64,000 nt of DNA from Canna indica (taxonomy: Eukaryota; Streptophyta; Magnoliopsida; Zingiberales; Cannaceae). A model generated the notes under the pieces. That model saw only the letters and a program-made list of their open reading frames with translations. It ran no database searches and had not been told where the DNA came from. Below are positions 34,785-45,642 of this stretch, one piece after another. The stretch spans positions 53,274,501 to 53,338,500 of the forward strand of contig CP136891.1 of NCBI GenBank assembly GCA_034359265.1, written 5' to 3'. Every line of letters begins with the position of its first letter. The stretch's first letter is position 1. The position numbers and the translations under genes were made by a program.

Positions 34785-35970
34785 TCTTATATATGGATCT
34801 TCCTAGCAGAGGAAATCCAAATGCATCTCTAATGGCTGATTCGGTGATTACTATGGATTTGCCCAAAATTTCAGATCTAAAAACTAGTGAGTCACCTAAT
34901 CTAGCTTGATCTATCACGAGGTTGGAGAAAAATGCTTTTATCAAGATGGGACATACTGGTACTTGCTTTCCTATATACTCTACCCATCCTAGGCTTGCAA
35001 GTTTACCTCTAATGTCATACTGCTCTAGGTCACCTAAGTTAAGTGGGCGAGTCTGTAAGACAGCTCTGTCCACAAACCTAGGGGCTTGAGTCTTGCCTAT
35101 AGTGGTCAAAAGATTGTCGGGCAAGCTTGGAAGCTTTGTCTTGGGTGTCATTATGCAAGACAATTAGGATGATGTGTAGATAATTAGCATTGATGAGTAA
35201 TGCATGCTCTTAAAGTAAGGAGAAGAAACACTTTTCGAGATCGACACAAATTCGTACAAGGCCTCCCTTTTTTTAAAAAAAAAATAGATTTTAACATTAA
35301 ATCTCAATGTGTGAGTAAAAAAAATAAAAAATAAAAAATAAAAGATAGAATCCAAAAAAATATAGAATGGGTCACAAATAAAATAGCAAATATAAATTTG
35401 AATCATTAATGTTCTCCTTCCAACAAAAGGCTTTTGTTTTGGCAAGATGAAGATGAGAAATTTCAATTAACAAAAGTAAAGATATCTCAAAAAAGAATCT
35501 TTTTAAAGAAATGTTAAGAGTAAAGATATCTCACGAAAGAAAACAAAATTTTACTTACACAAGAACCATAAAAGACTTGATTTTTCTTCCCTAGAACTTG
35601 TTTTTTTTAAAAAAAAAATACTAAGGAAAATCATCATCCCCAAAAAAAACATGAACCATGATTTTTATGAATGAATCTAGATATAGAGAGAAGGGAAGAT
35701 GAAGAATCCACTCAACATTATGAACTAACTCATGTATGATAGCTAAAAGTTGAGTCTTTTACCTTGGAGAAGAAGAAGAAACCTTAAAACAAAGAGGAGA
35801 GGGGTGAGTGGCCGGTTGAAGTGATCAAGGAAGCCCTAGTTTCGGGCTTTAAAACTTGGGTTGAAATGGTTGAGATTAAAATAGGCAGCCAAATGGGTGG
35901 ACATGATTAATTTCTGTCTGCCGGTTGATCGGGCAGTCGCATGTCGTGCGACCGCTCGAGCTGCCAAGGG
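34785..35970 (-). pseudogene. Second ORF of copy D with its own leader, truncated
   Basis: The minus strand shows a CG-rich palindromic patch (about 35950-35910), a leader ending CTTCTCCAAG before GTAAAAGAC (donor at 35762) and a likely intron to about 35213 (acceptor CTTTAAG). An ATG follows at 35163 or 35151. The 120-codon stretch includes RFVDRAVLQTRPLNLGDLEQ, LASLGWVEYIGKQVPVCPIL, IKAFFSNLVID and SIVITESAIRDAFGFPLLG. The pattern resembles the start of the 'putative plant transposon protein' domain, which is related to plant mobile domains. It is cut at the junction with chromovirus RT. B and E show no counterpart. Confidence 0.6.
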
Positions 35971-35979
35971 TTTTATTAA

Positions 35980-37248
35980 GCCCCAAAAAATATATTTTTG
36001 AGAGATCTATATATTGAAACTTTATGAAATTTTTTCCACATGAACTAGGCTTCATGAGGATTCCAAAAAGTCAAGAGTCACTCAAAAAGGATATCTCTAC
36101 AATTTTCTAGAAAATCTACAAGTTCTCAGTGGCATGTTTGTAAATATGAGTCATTTGTCAAACATTTTCAGATTTTTGTCCAAACTTTTTAGATACGAAA
36201 ATATGATCATTTAAAGCATGTATATTGAGTTTGAGACAAAGATAATGTCATTTGGTCAAAATTTTACCTTAGCATGATTTCATTAAAAAAAAAAATGTTA
36301 ACATGAAATTGCTAAATCAATCTTTAACTTATACTCATGGTTTTTTAAGTATAGACTCATGAACACCTAACATGAGTAAATCTAAACATGTTTACCAAGT
36401 TTCAACTTTAAAGTGAAGTCTCTAAGATGAAATTCTACTTAGAGCACATTTATTTAAACAATGTTTCATGAAATTGCCTAAGTTATCAAAATTTTACCTA
36501 CTCATGAAATTTCAATCAATTATCATGCAAAATTATTCATGAGCATAGAGAAATCATTTTATCAAGAGAATAGAGGTGTTATGCAAGAATTTTTCCAAAA
36601 TAAAACTCATACCTCATTTCTTAAGAAGTTCCAAAATTTCCACTTTCTTTTCATTTTCCTTTAGCCTTCCATTTTATCATAACTTGCAAGCAATATTCAT
36701 TAGTAGGATAATGGAAATGTGACTACTAACAAGTTATCACACTAAGTAGCAAAGAGAGGGATCAATTATCGATATCAAAATCTACTTTGCTAAATAGTTT
36801 CAAGTTCATTTCAAAATGAAATCGAATGATATCTAAAACGAATTTTAAGATATCACAAGTGAAATATAAATAAAAAACATGATCTCCAACCCTTCCTATT
36901 GGTTGAAAACCGAAAGGCCACAATTAGCCTATGATTTAGAACCGTAAGGTCCCTTAGGCCCGTTCTAGGCCACATAGGTCTCCGAATAGATTGGAAATCA
37001 AAAATCAAAAATATTTTTGAACGCATATCATGAGTGGGGAAAAATCAATTTAAGCAAGTATCATGAGCTCCAACTATTAATGGATCAATTATAGTTAAGA
37101 GATGATACCAAACCTTTTAGATGCCAACTTTCATTTCCATAGACATCTAGGTGCGAATCTTGAAGTTGCAACCATGTAAGGATATTTCATTGAATTGTTA
37201 GCCAACTTCAACACATCACTTTCCCTTATCCTTGTGTGGTAGCTCTCC
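35980..37248 (-). other. Non-coding internal region of copy D
   Basis: It matches B's 5200-7900 region in patches, in the same order on the minus strand. Examples are the GGTTGAAAACCGAAAGG block near 36900 and the CATGAAATTGCCTAAG block near 36470. No ORF is visible. Confidence 0.65.
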
Positions 37249-38568
37249 CTACAAAAGAGCATGAAACTTTTGGTACCAAATAGCTTTGGGTCCTTGGGGG
37301 TTAAGGAGCTTAGGAACCCAAAGTGTCTTTGCCACACTTGGATTCATCTTAAAAGCGCACTTATAAATGGCATGCCCGTAAACACCACAACAAAAACAAT
37401 GTTCATTAAATCTTTTCTTTTCATTTTTCTTATGGACATGAGGCATAATGTTAGGATGCTTAGCATGAAAGACATGATGAGCATGAACATTTTTAAAGGA
37501 AACATTTTTCTTTTGAGGTTTCCTAAATGAGACATTTTGATTTTTTGAATTAAGAGAAGAAGTACTAACTTTTCTACTCAAAATCAATATTTCATTCTTC
37601 AAGTCATTCATAGATTTATGCAAAGCATGCAATTGAGTTTTCAACGTATTATTTTCAATCTTTAACATGTCATTTTTGTTTTTCAATTCATTAGTATCAA
37701 TACTTAAAACATCATGGCGTGGATTAGAGACACTAATTTTTAGTTTCTCATTTTCTAGTTTAGCATCATGTAAATGAGAGCTAAGAGTCAAGTTTTCCTT
37801 CTTTAATTTTTTGTTTTCTTTATCCTTTTTAACCATCAAGGCGTACATGATTTTATATTCATCCATCAATTCATCATAAAGCATGTCATGAGAACTAGAT
37901 GAATTAATACTACACTTTTTGTTATCATGACTAGAACAAGAAGAGTGTACCTCATCATTAGTATTCATGAGTCAATCTTTTGAATTAGCTTCATAGCCAT
38001 GGTAAGAGGATGCTTCATTCGAATAGGATGATGATGTGGAAGTGTTTGACCTCTTCTTTGCCTTCTTCTTCATGGAAGGGCAATTTTTCTTCACATGCCC
38101 CTTTTCCTTGCATACATGGAACACTACCTTCCTTTTTCGGCTCTTGGAGATACTCCTTTGACTAGAAGAGCTATGGGCATCAAAATAAAGATTAGTGGTA
38201 GGAGAATGACCATTGTCATCACTACCTTCATTAGAAGTCCCAATCTCTTCGGTCTTGGCATAATCATGTAGCATGTTTAAAGTTGCCCAAATATCGAAAG
38301 CCGAAGTACAATGCATGACTTTTTCAAAGATGTTATTTTCCAAAGAACAATATAAGCAATTTGTTGCCTTAGCATTTAGTTCAAACCTATTAATTTGTTC
38401 TTGGGTCCATGCATCCATTTTTTCCTTAGGTTCTATGTATTTTGACTTTACCATATTAAAAACACCTAAACCTTGAATCTTTAGGGAAGTGTACATTCTA
38501 CTCTTCCAAAGACCAAAATTAGACTTATCGAACCTAGGAGGTGTAGATGCTACCAACTCTAGTGCCAT
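37249..38568 (-). pseudogene. Copia-style gag of copy D, one internal stop
   Basis: The best preserved gag of the family: about 440 codons with a single TGA (37972), where other copies have TGC for Cys in a VCLM-like motif. Order: MALELVASTPPRFDKSNFG (DUF4219), a UBN2-like helical part to about residue 130, then knuckle 1 with its first Cys replaced by Phe (FHVCKEKGHVKKNC). A Ser-rich linker, about 110 residues of coiled coil and a His-rich linker follow. Knuckle 2 is intact (CFCCGVYGHAIYKC), and the tail is SVAKTLWVPKLLNPQGPKAI. It ends without pol. Confidence 0.88.
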
Positions 38569-38621
38569 TTTTGGATCGAGACTAGAGGTAAACGAGATGG
38601 TGAAATCTCAAACTACGACCC

Positions 38622-38633
38622 GCTTTGATACCA
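38622..38633 (-). other. Primer binding site of copy D
   Basis: The minus strand reads TGGTATCAAAGC, one base off the iMet-tRNA site, two bases after the LTR end. Confidence 0.8.
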
Positions 38634-38812
38634 ATTGTTGGGTGAAATGGTCACACTAGCGGGGGGGGGGTGAATAGTATGTTAACTAAATCTTATGTTA
38701 ACTAAATCGTTTCTTACAACTTAGGCAATTCCCAATTCTGATATTCAATACGGAAGCAATAAGTAAGAAAATTAAGCAAACTCAAAAGAAATAATGCAAA
38801 AACATTTATTTA

Positions 38813-38862
38813 TAGTGGTTCGGCCCCAATGCCTACTCCACTACCTAAGCATCGTGCTTAGG
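38813..38862 (-). promoter_or_regulatory. Twin conserved hairpins (copy D)
   Basis: CCTAAGC/GCTTAGG is intact (38844-38850 and 38856-38862), with loop ACGAT instead of the GGGGT of B. TAGTGG/CCACTA is at 38813-38818 and 38838-38843. The loop differs while the stem does not. Confidence 0.6.
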
Positions 38863-39359
38863 ATTTCACATCCAAATTTACTAAATTATGAGTAGCTTAC
38901 AATTGAGGACTTTGCACCGCAAAGACCCTACACTCACCTCGAAGGCACTTCCACACCCGGAAGTATCCCGCCTTCCCACCGACTGAGCTTTCCCACCTCA
39001 ATTCCTAAGACCTACTCCTAACTTGGATTACACAAGTGGCTTTACACCTTATACACCAAGGTAACCACTTACACATAAGACCACACACAAGGTCTTTTTA
39101 CAAGTTCAAGTAAATTAAAGTAAAACAAATCTAAAAACAATTCTATTCCAAGAAGAGAAAGAAGAGAACTTATCACAATGTAAACACCTCTTCTTTTTTA
39201 GCCAAGCACCCTTGATTAACCCTTTAATGAAGAACACTTGAAGATGAGGGATCAAGAGCTAGGTTTGAAGATTTTGATCAATTGAGAAGCTTGAAGGATG
39301 CTAAAGATCACTCTTTGAAGGTTATTGGCATCAATAGTTACCTAGGAGAGAGAGAGGGG

Positions 39360-39710
39360 GGGGGTATTTATAACCCTGCGATCAAACGGCTTGTCAACAG
39401 GCGCATTTTTGCCCGTTGCTGGCGCCCGGTCGCTTGTCGGTCGATCGTCGATCAACCGCCTAGCGACCGTTGGCTTTCTGTGCTTCTGCCGCTCTGTTCG
39501 GTCGACCGAAGGGTCGACCGACTTTATCATGATTTTGATCCTCTGCTATCCAGCCAGCCGATCGATCGACCGAAGTAGGCACTGCCAGTTTTTGGCCTCG
39601 TTCTGTCGACCGAAGTAGCCACTGCCAATTTTTGGCATTGTTCGGTCGACCGACCGGTCGATCGAAGTGGCTACTGCCATTTTTTAACTACATCTGGTCG
39701 ATCGAACCTA
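39360..39710 (-). promoter_or_regulatory. LTR D promoter: palindrome cluster and TATA box
   Basis: Exact TCGGTCGACCGA is at 39642-39653 and 39498-39509. Many near copies lie between, with the spacer GGCAGTGGCTACTTCG-like text. On the minus strand GGTTATAAATACCCCC (near 39373-39358) is the TATA box. The order matches C. Confidence 0.6.
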
Positions 39711-40043
39711 GGCTAAACTTGATTTTTTCAACCTTCTTCTTATGTGCTTCGTTACCGAGTTTCGGCCTTCAACGTGCGTCAACCTGGAGAGCTCTCCATG
39801 TGTTCTTTAGACTCGACCAAGATGTCTTTGGTGCACACGTCGAACTTCGAGAGAATTCCACGACGAACCCGAATGCGACGATCAATGTCCTTCCGATTTT
39901 CCGATTTCTTCAATATTTCTGATCGAGGAAATCAAGAGCTAATCGATATGGAACCTGAAAATATTTCTCAATGAAACATTAGTTCCATGTATGTTATCAT
40001 CAAAACCAAGATTAAGACCAAGGTAGAAAACCTTAGACCAACA

Positions 40044-40364
40044 ATAACGCCCCCGGCGTTCGAATGTGACTTGGCCAGACCCGGCCTCCACCACTGGACA
40101 ATTGCTGACACAACCCGGCCAACAATCTCCCCCCCAGCAATTACCAACTGGGATTTGAACCTGGGACCCCAACTCTGATACTAGCTCCCAAATGACAGCT
40201 CCCAGAATCAGGCGCTATCAACTTTCCCCAAACCAAATGGTGAAGGGAAAGGGCGCTACCCTCATCTTATACCGTATAGGGCCCGAGCGCCCCCAGCGTT
40301 CGAATATGACTCGGCCAAACCCGACCTCCGCCATGGGACAATTACTGACACAACTCGGCCAACA
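40044..40364 (-). mobile_element. TRIM (miniature LTR retrotransposon)
   Basis: On the minus strand: a 172-bp LTR (40364-40193, TGTTGGCC...GAGCTGTCA), a primer-site-like TAGTATCAGAG (about 40183-40173), a 68-bp internal part and a GGGGGGAGAT polypurine tract (40138-40125). A second LTR follows from 40124 and is cut at 40044 by element D. The first 78 bases of the two LTRs match with few changes. It has no coding capacity. It is inserted after FMDLM in the chromovirus RT. Confidence 0.85.
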
Positions 40365-40365
40365 C

Positions 40366-40850
40366 ATCAGGTCCATAAATACTGCAAGTGCATTAGTCAG
40401 CCCGAAGGATATCACCAGGAACTCAAAGTGCCCATACCTCGACCTAAAAGCAGTCTTAGGGACGTCACTGTCCCGGATCCTCAACTGATGATACCCTGAC
40501 CTCATGTCAATCTTGGAAAACCACTGAGCCCCCTGAAGCCGATCAAATAAATCATCAATCCTGGGCAACAGGTACTGATTCTTCACTGTTACCCTGTTAA
40601 GTTGTTGGTAATCAATACACATCCGCATAGACTGATCTTTCTTTTTCACAAAGAGCACTGGAGCACCCCGAGGTGAAACACTTGGGTGAATAAAGCCCAA
40701 CTCAAGCAGCTCCTGCAACTGGGACTTCAACTCCCTCAACTCAGCTGGTGCTATCCGATACGGTGGAATGGAGATCGGCTTCACCCCAAGCTACAAATCA
40801 ATACAAAATTCGATCTCCCTCTCTGGAGGCAACCTTGGAAAATCCTCTAG
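40366..40850 (-). pseudogene. Chromovirus reverse transcriptase, N-terminal half
   Basis: It reads LPPEREIEFCIDL, a stop, [40 protein letters not shown], and the first catalytic Asp in [15 protein letters not shown]. It ends in [14 protein letters not shown] at 40366, where the TRIM starts. The fingers and part of the palm are present; the YxDD box and thumb, roughly 130 residues by comparison with the lineage, are missing from the window. Confidence 0.9.
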
Positions 40851-41029
40851 GAACACATCAGAGAACCCGCATACCACAGGCGTTCCCCCGATGACCCTAG
40901 CCACACCTCCGTCCCCCTCTGCCACAGACACAAAAGCCAAGAAGGACTAGCATCCACCCAGAAGTAGCTTCTGAGCCTTGAGAGTTGAAATTGCCATCAA
41001 TGGCTCTCCCTTTCACCCTGGAAGGTAAA

Positions 41030-41430
41030 CTAGGGCAATCCGGGCTTACTGAAGGTCACAATCATAGCACTGCAATCCACTAAGGTGAAATGGTCCGCTA
41101 ACCAGTCCATGCCCAAAATTACATCAAGCTCTATCATCGGCAGAAGTGTCAATTCAGCTATCAACATATGCCCACAAATGATAACCTCGCAGCCTCGAAA
41201 GGCTGTCTCTGCCATCACAGAAACGCCCGTAGGCGTAGACACCATAAGAGGCAAATCAAGCACAGAAGGTTTCCCTAACAACTTAGTAGCAAATAAAGCA
41301 GATACAAAAGAGTGCGTAGCACACAGATCAAACAAGACATATGCAATGGCAGAACCAACCATAATATTACCTGACACCACTGCTCTGGGCGCCTCAGCGC
41401 CCTCTTGGTTCATAGCAAACACCCGGGCAG
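41030..41430 (-). pseudogene. Chromovirus aspartic protease
   Basis: An RVP_2-type domain follows gag in the same polyprotein: RAVVSGNIMVGSAIAYVLFD, LCATHSFVS, IELDVILGMDWL and VDCSAMIV. The active-site triplet should be D-S/T-G but reads D-L-C, so catalysis should be lost even though the frame here is open for 130 codons. The protease normally cuts the Gag-Pol polyprotein. Confidence 0.9.
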
Positions 41431-41439
41431 CGGGCCTCT

Positions 41440-42646
41440 TTGAACCACCAGCTCGCTGGCCTCCTCCTTGAGTCTGACCCCTCTAAGCTATGGAACCCAC
41501 TGACATCGGTACCTTTCCTCTGGTCTGATCAGGTTACTGACTGCCCTTGCTAGGACAATCCTTTTTGTAATGCCCAATCTACCCATAGCTGAAACATACC
41601 TCTGAACGTCCCCAGCAAGCCCTCCAGTGCTTCCTATGACATCGGTTACACTACTGCGGCTCAGGCCTCTGCTGCGAACTTCCAGACGACGCCCCTGGTC
41701 CTGGACCCCTGGAACTATTATGACCTCCATCTTGCTGTGGATCCGCTGTCCTGAAAGTCCTAAATGAGTGAGCCGACCCCACCCCCCCCCCCCCAAAAAA
41801 AAGTTGGTGTCAAAACTTTTTCTTCTGGGGACCATCATGACTGTTTGTCGGTACTAGTGCCTCCTTTCGGAGCGCCTTATCTACAACCCGAGCAAATAAA
41901 GAGTCCTTTGTGTAATGGATGAGTCTGGCGATCTGCGGCCTCAGCCCCTCGACAAACCTCTTGACCCTAGCGGCCTTTGTGGCTATTAAGGTGGGATGGT
42001 ACTTCGAGAGTCGAGTGAACTCCATCTCATAATCTATCACTGACATATTGCCCGTCTGACGCAGTAGCTCGAACTCTTTCGCCCACTTGTCCCAGACGCT
42101 CATCGGAAGGTACTTCTCCACCACAGCAGCTCTAAACTTCTCCTAGGTTGGGGGCGGTGCATCTGCTACTCTGTGGTCCCTCCAGATATGAAGCCAATCC
42201 TTGGTTGGACCTCTCAGCTGTAACCCGATCAGTCAAGTGATCATCTCAGAAGAGCAACCAGGCTCCATGCACAGCTCATAGCAATCTCCCAGGAAACTGG
42301 TGACCTCCACCCGCTGATCCGTCCCTATATACTCCGGTGGCCTGAATGCAACAAAATCTGCATATGAAGGTGCTCTGGTGCCTTTGACCACTAGTGCCAC
42401 TAGCTGGACGACCTCTGGTGCTGCGGGTGCTGCCGATACTAGTTGTGGATGCTGCCTCAGCTCCTGCTCCCTGCGGAGCGCCTTAGTCAGCTCAGCCACT
42501 CGGGCCTGCAACTGAACAACCATGGGATCCTATCCCACATCCTCTTGGGCCTGCGGTGGTCTCCTACGACCCCGGCCCCATCCTCGGCCTCGGCGTTCAG
42601 TACAGTTGCTATCACTACAGCTCCTTACGGCATCAAAGGCCTCCAT
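41440..42646 (-). pseudogene. Chromovirus gag
   Basis: It starts MEAFDAVRSCSDSNC at 42646, with a TAG before DPMVVQLQARVAELTKALR. The gag core reads DFVAFRPPEYIGTDQRVEV and, after a shift, SVIDYEMEFTRLSKYHP and KRFVEGLRPQIARLIHY. A C14A8 run at about 41783-41803 breaks the frame after DGPQKKKF. The CCHC knuckle VCFSYG-stop-IGHYKKDC has TAG for Gln. Gag forms the particle and packages RNA. Confidence 0.88.
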
Positions 42647-42843
42647 CAATCTGGAATCACCAGAAAGAAAATATCAAAATTAGCCAATTTAATTCACCCT
42701 AAGTCGATAAGTAATTAAATCACAAGTCGCGCTAAGATGCAGACTTAGCCCATTGATCCCATAACATACCCCTACCGTATACTGACACACTAGCAATGCC
42801 CTATACAGTGACAACTCTAGGACGTAGTCAAACCGAACCACAT

Positions 42844-42855
42844 GCTCTGATACCA
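42844..42855 (-). other. Primer binding site of the chromovirus
   Basis: The minus strand reads TGGTATCAGAGC, an exact iMet-tRNA primer site, three bases after the LTR end. Confidence 0.88.
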
Positions 42856-42858
42856 CAT

Positions 42859-45146
42859 TATCACGCCCTAACTTAGGGTCACATGACCAGCCAGGGTATA
42901 CGTGCCTATACCCTGCAGCCTAAACCATGCACATGCCAACTCAACAATAAAACATAGCGCAAAGAAATAAATAAGTTTTATTTCAAATGGAAAACAAAAC
43001 AAAATTCATTATAAGTAAGTTTAGCAAAAATATAAAGTGTAGAAATAATAAATCGGTTCAACTGTTCAATTATAATGAAATTTGAAATAAAGACATGAAT
43101 GTTCCCGAGAGACTACAACTCCAAAACACTGAAATATAAGTGCATGAGTAACTACCAAAAACTTGACTACGACCCCTAACTAGGACTGCTATGAGATCAG
43201 GTGACTCCTCTACCCTCCAGCCGCGCCAAGTGCTCCAGCCCACCTCACCGATCAGGCTGTGCAAAACAAAAATAAAATGACAATGGGTGAGTTCAAAAGA
43301 ACTCAGTGAGCGGTTCTACCAACTCCCATGGAAAACCAAACACAGACAGGAAGCATAAAGCAAAAACAAACCTAACTCAAGTAGGAAAGGTCACAAGGGA
43401 GTGACCAGCTAACAGGCCATCTGACCAACACCTGCCCGAAGGCAGCCAACACCTAAACGATGAAGATCAACAGGCCTATCCCTACAATGACCTAAGGCAA
43501 CAAGACATACTAGGATAATCGGGAAGGCCCTCTGAACTTATCCTAATATAAAGAAACTCAGGATGATCGGGATTGGCCCATCCAAACTTGCTCCACGAGA
43601 CACGTAGGGACAATCCGGAATCGCCCATCTGAACTTGCCCCTTTAAGATATCATAGGAATAACCAGGATTTGCCCATCTGAACTTATTCCTTAAAAACAT
43701 CTTGGGAATAATCGGGTAGGGCCTCTGAACTTATTCCACGAGGCCAAATCGGAACAATCGGGATTTGCCCGTCCAAACTTGTTCCAATAAATAACGTAGG
43801 AGTAATTGGAATTTGCCAATCCGAACTTACCCCTTTAAATAAAGAATCTTGGGAATAATCGGGATTTGCCCGTATGAACTTATTCCACAAGATATGTAGG
43901 AACAATTGGGATTTGCCCATCCGAACTTGTTCCACGGGTTGGGAATTAGCCATCTAACCTTTTGGGCCTAGCCCGCAATCCGGATCCTCAACAAGCCTCT
44001 CTGTCATTCATAAAGATATGACACAACATGACCTAAGTCAAGTCTCTCCTACGGTGTCTGAGGGGTGTCCAGATTGGGGAGCGTCCCAACACTCCAATAC
44101 CCGACCCCAACCCCTAGACCCGTAATGTCATAAACACATGAGGTTTTATTTCATGCATAAACTTTATTTATTGGTTCATAACAGATTATGCTGACCCCTT
44201 GCTAAATTTTAATTATGCAATTAAAATTTAGATCACCAAGATTAGGATTTTGTTTTAGATTACTGTTGTGCCCGAAACTGATGTATCTAACCCGAATCTG
44301 GTCTCCAGAATGTGACCTATGTTTCCAAACTATATTTTCTGATAAAAACAATAAGTTACACGACTATGTTCCACAAACTATGCATATCAAAAACAGGATT
44401 TCAAAATCAATCCTAAACCAACAATTCAGCATACAGTTTTCAGCCTAATTGAGTTTTCAGCATTTCAAGGTAAATAAATCCGACATTACATAAATAAATT
44501 CCTTAATTATCAACATAACATAATTATATCATTTAGGCAAAACTTCTCAAGAACCAAGTCATGATTGTTTAACCAAGAGTAGCATGAACCAAGAAATCTT
44601 CAAACATGAATCAATTTACATGTTCAAGAATCTCATATCAAGAACACTCAAGGCTTCAAAATCAAATCTTATTTTTATAAAACATGCTCCATATCCAAAA
44701 ATCACAGATTTAAATCTAAGGCATGCACAACAATTCAAGAACCTAAATAGGCAAGTAAATCAAGATATAAACTACAAGATAAACTAGATCTCTCACTTGG
44801 GCATTTCACCTTGAGGGCACCATTGCTTCACCCTTGGCCGAGCACCCCTAGGGTAAACCTAGGGTTGCTGAGCCACAAAGGGAGAGTCTCGGCCCTCCTC
44901 CCATGAATCGGCCCAAGAACACGACAATCAAAACCCACGGTTCGGCGAGAAATCACAAGAATCAAGAAGCGCCCAAATCGGCTCAAAACTACGAGAGAAC
45001 TCGAGAAAGGAGAGATAAAACCACTCACATGATTAGGAAGAAGAAATCGGGGAGATTCCCAATCGGCAGCCTCCGAATCTGACCTCAAAGGTGGCGGTGG
45101 CGGCTCGGCTCCACCAAGCCACCGGATTGGCTTCCAAAGGGGAGAT

Positions 45147-45184
<38 letters not shown>

Positions 45185-45637
45185 GCTCGGCTAGGCTTGG
45201 CTCTTCTCCTCGGTGGTTGGCTTCAAGTGTAGGGGGAGAGGGGCAGGCAGCTGTTGGCTTGGATCGGCGGCTGCTCTCCTCTCTCTCTTGGCTGGTGCGG
45301 CTCCAATAGGGAGACACCAGCCCTTGGGGGGGATTTTTATAATCCCCTCCCACTTCCACTTAACCACACCCTTACCCACACTCTTCTCAACCCAGATCCG
45401 CAACCCGCTAACCCAAACTAACCCCATGATAAAATACAAGCAATAAACACATGCACATCCACATGTAACATAATCAAATAAATTAGCTACATAATTATAA
45501 CTCTTAATTCAACTTAACCGAGCTCACAAGCTCGCACCGGACGATGAGTCGACTCGGCTCGACCTCGAACTAGCCCGCTAGGCTGGCATCCACAAATAGT
45601 AAAAGGGAAAAATAAATAAAATATCTAGGATATTACA
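42859..45637 (-). repeat. 5' LTR of the chromovirus
   Basis: This 2,779-bp partner of 29874-32629 starts TGTAATATCC and ends GTGATA on the minus strand. Its promoter TATA-like site is near 45330-45342. Unlike the 3' LTR it has a long GA run at about 45145-45178, and it has an extra GGCAGCTGTTGGCTTGGATC-like stretch near 45245-45270. Confidence 0.92.
43512..43933 (-). repeat. Stem-loop array in the 5' LTR
   Basis: The same array as at 30527-30949. Unit changes between the two LTR copies include GAATCAA in one and GGAACAA in the other (about 43751). In the 5' LTR that unit pairs perfectly (GGAACAA/TTGTTCC), while the copy in the 3' LTR has drifted. Confidence 0.82.
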
Positions 45638-45642
45638 AAGGC

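Larger units (their letters stand above)
34785..40043 (-). mobile_element. Gag-only LTR retrotransposon, copy D, 3'-deleted
   Basis: On the minus strand: 5' LTR (40043-38636), primer site, gag (38568-37249), non-coding stretch (to about 35980), then a second transcription-unit-like segment with an ORF, cut off near 34785. The 3' LTR, the rest of the TRIM and part of the chromovirus RT are absent, so one deletion probably removed them together. D sits in the 3' LTR of the TRIM. Confidence 0.85.
38636..40043 (-). repeat. 5' LTR of copy D
   Basis: This 1,408-bp LTR reads TGTTGGTCTAAGG...CATTTCACCCAACA on the minus strand. It holds, in transcription order, palindromes (about 39700-39420), a TATA box (near 39371-39364), conserved leader blocks and the twin hairpins (38862-38813). 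Confidence 0.88.
29874..45637 (-). mobile_element. Tekay/Del-like chromovirus (Ty3/gypsy), nested
   Basis: This 15.8 kb element is flanked by AAGGC on both sides (29869-29873 and 45638-45642), inside the 3' LTR of E. LTRs of about 2.76 kb start TGTAATATCC and end GTGATA on the minus strand. Internal order is primer site (iMet), gag, protease, RT, RNase H, integrase and chromodomain-like end, on the minus strand. The RT is cut at 40366; a TRIM and gag-only element D follow, and the RT segment with the YxDD box is gone. Nonsense codons are present in every domain, so it cannot move by itself. Confidence 0.92.

Noticed and set aside
40100..40200. A tRNA gene, because of GGTTCAAATCCC and a TATCAGAG motif
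   Set aside because: No cloverleaf can be drawn. The TATCAGAG text is a primer binding site between two short LTRs of a TRIM.
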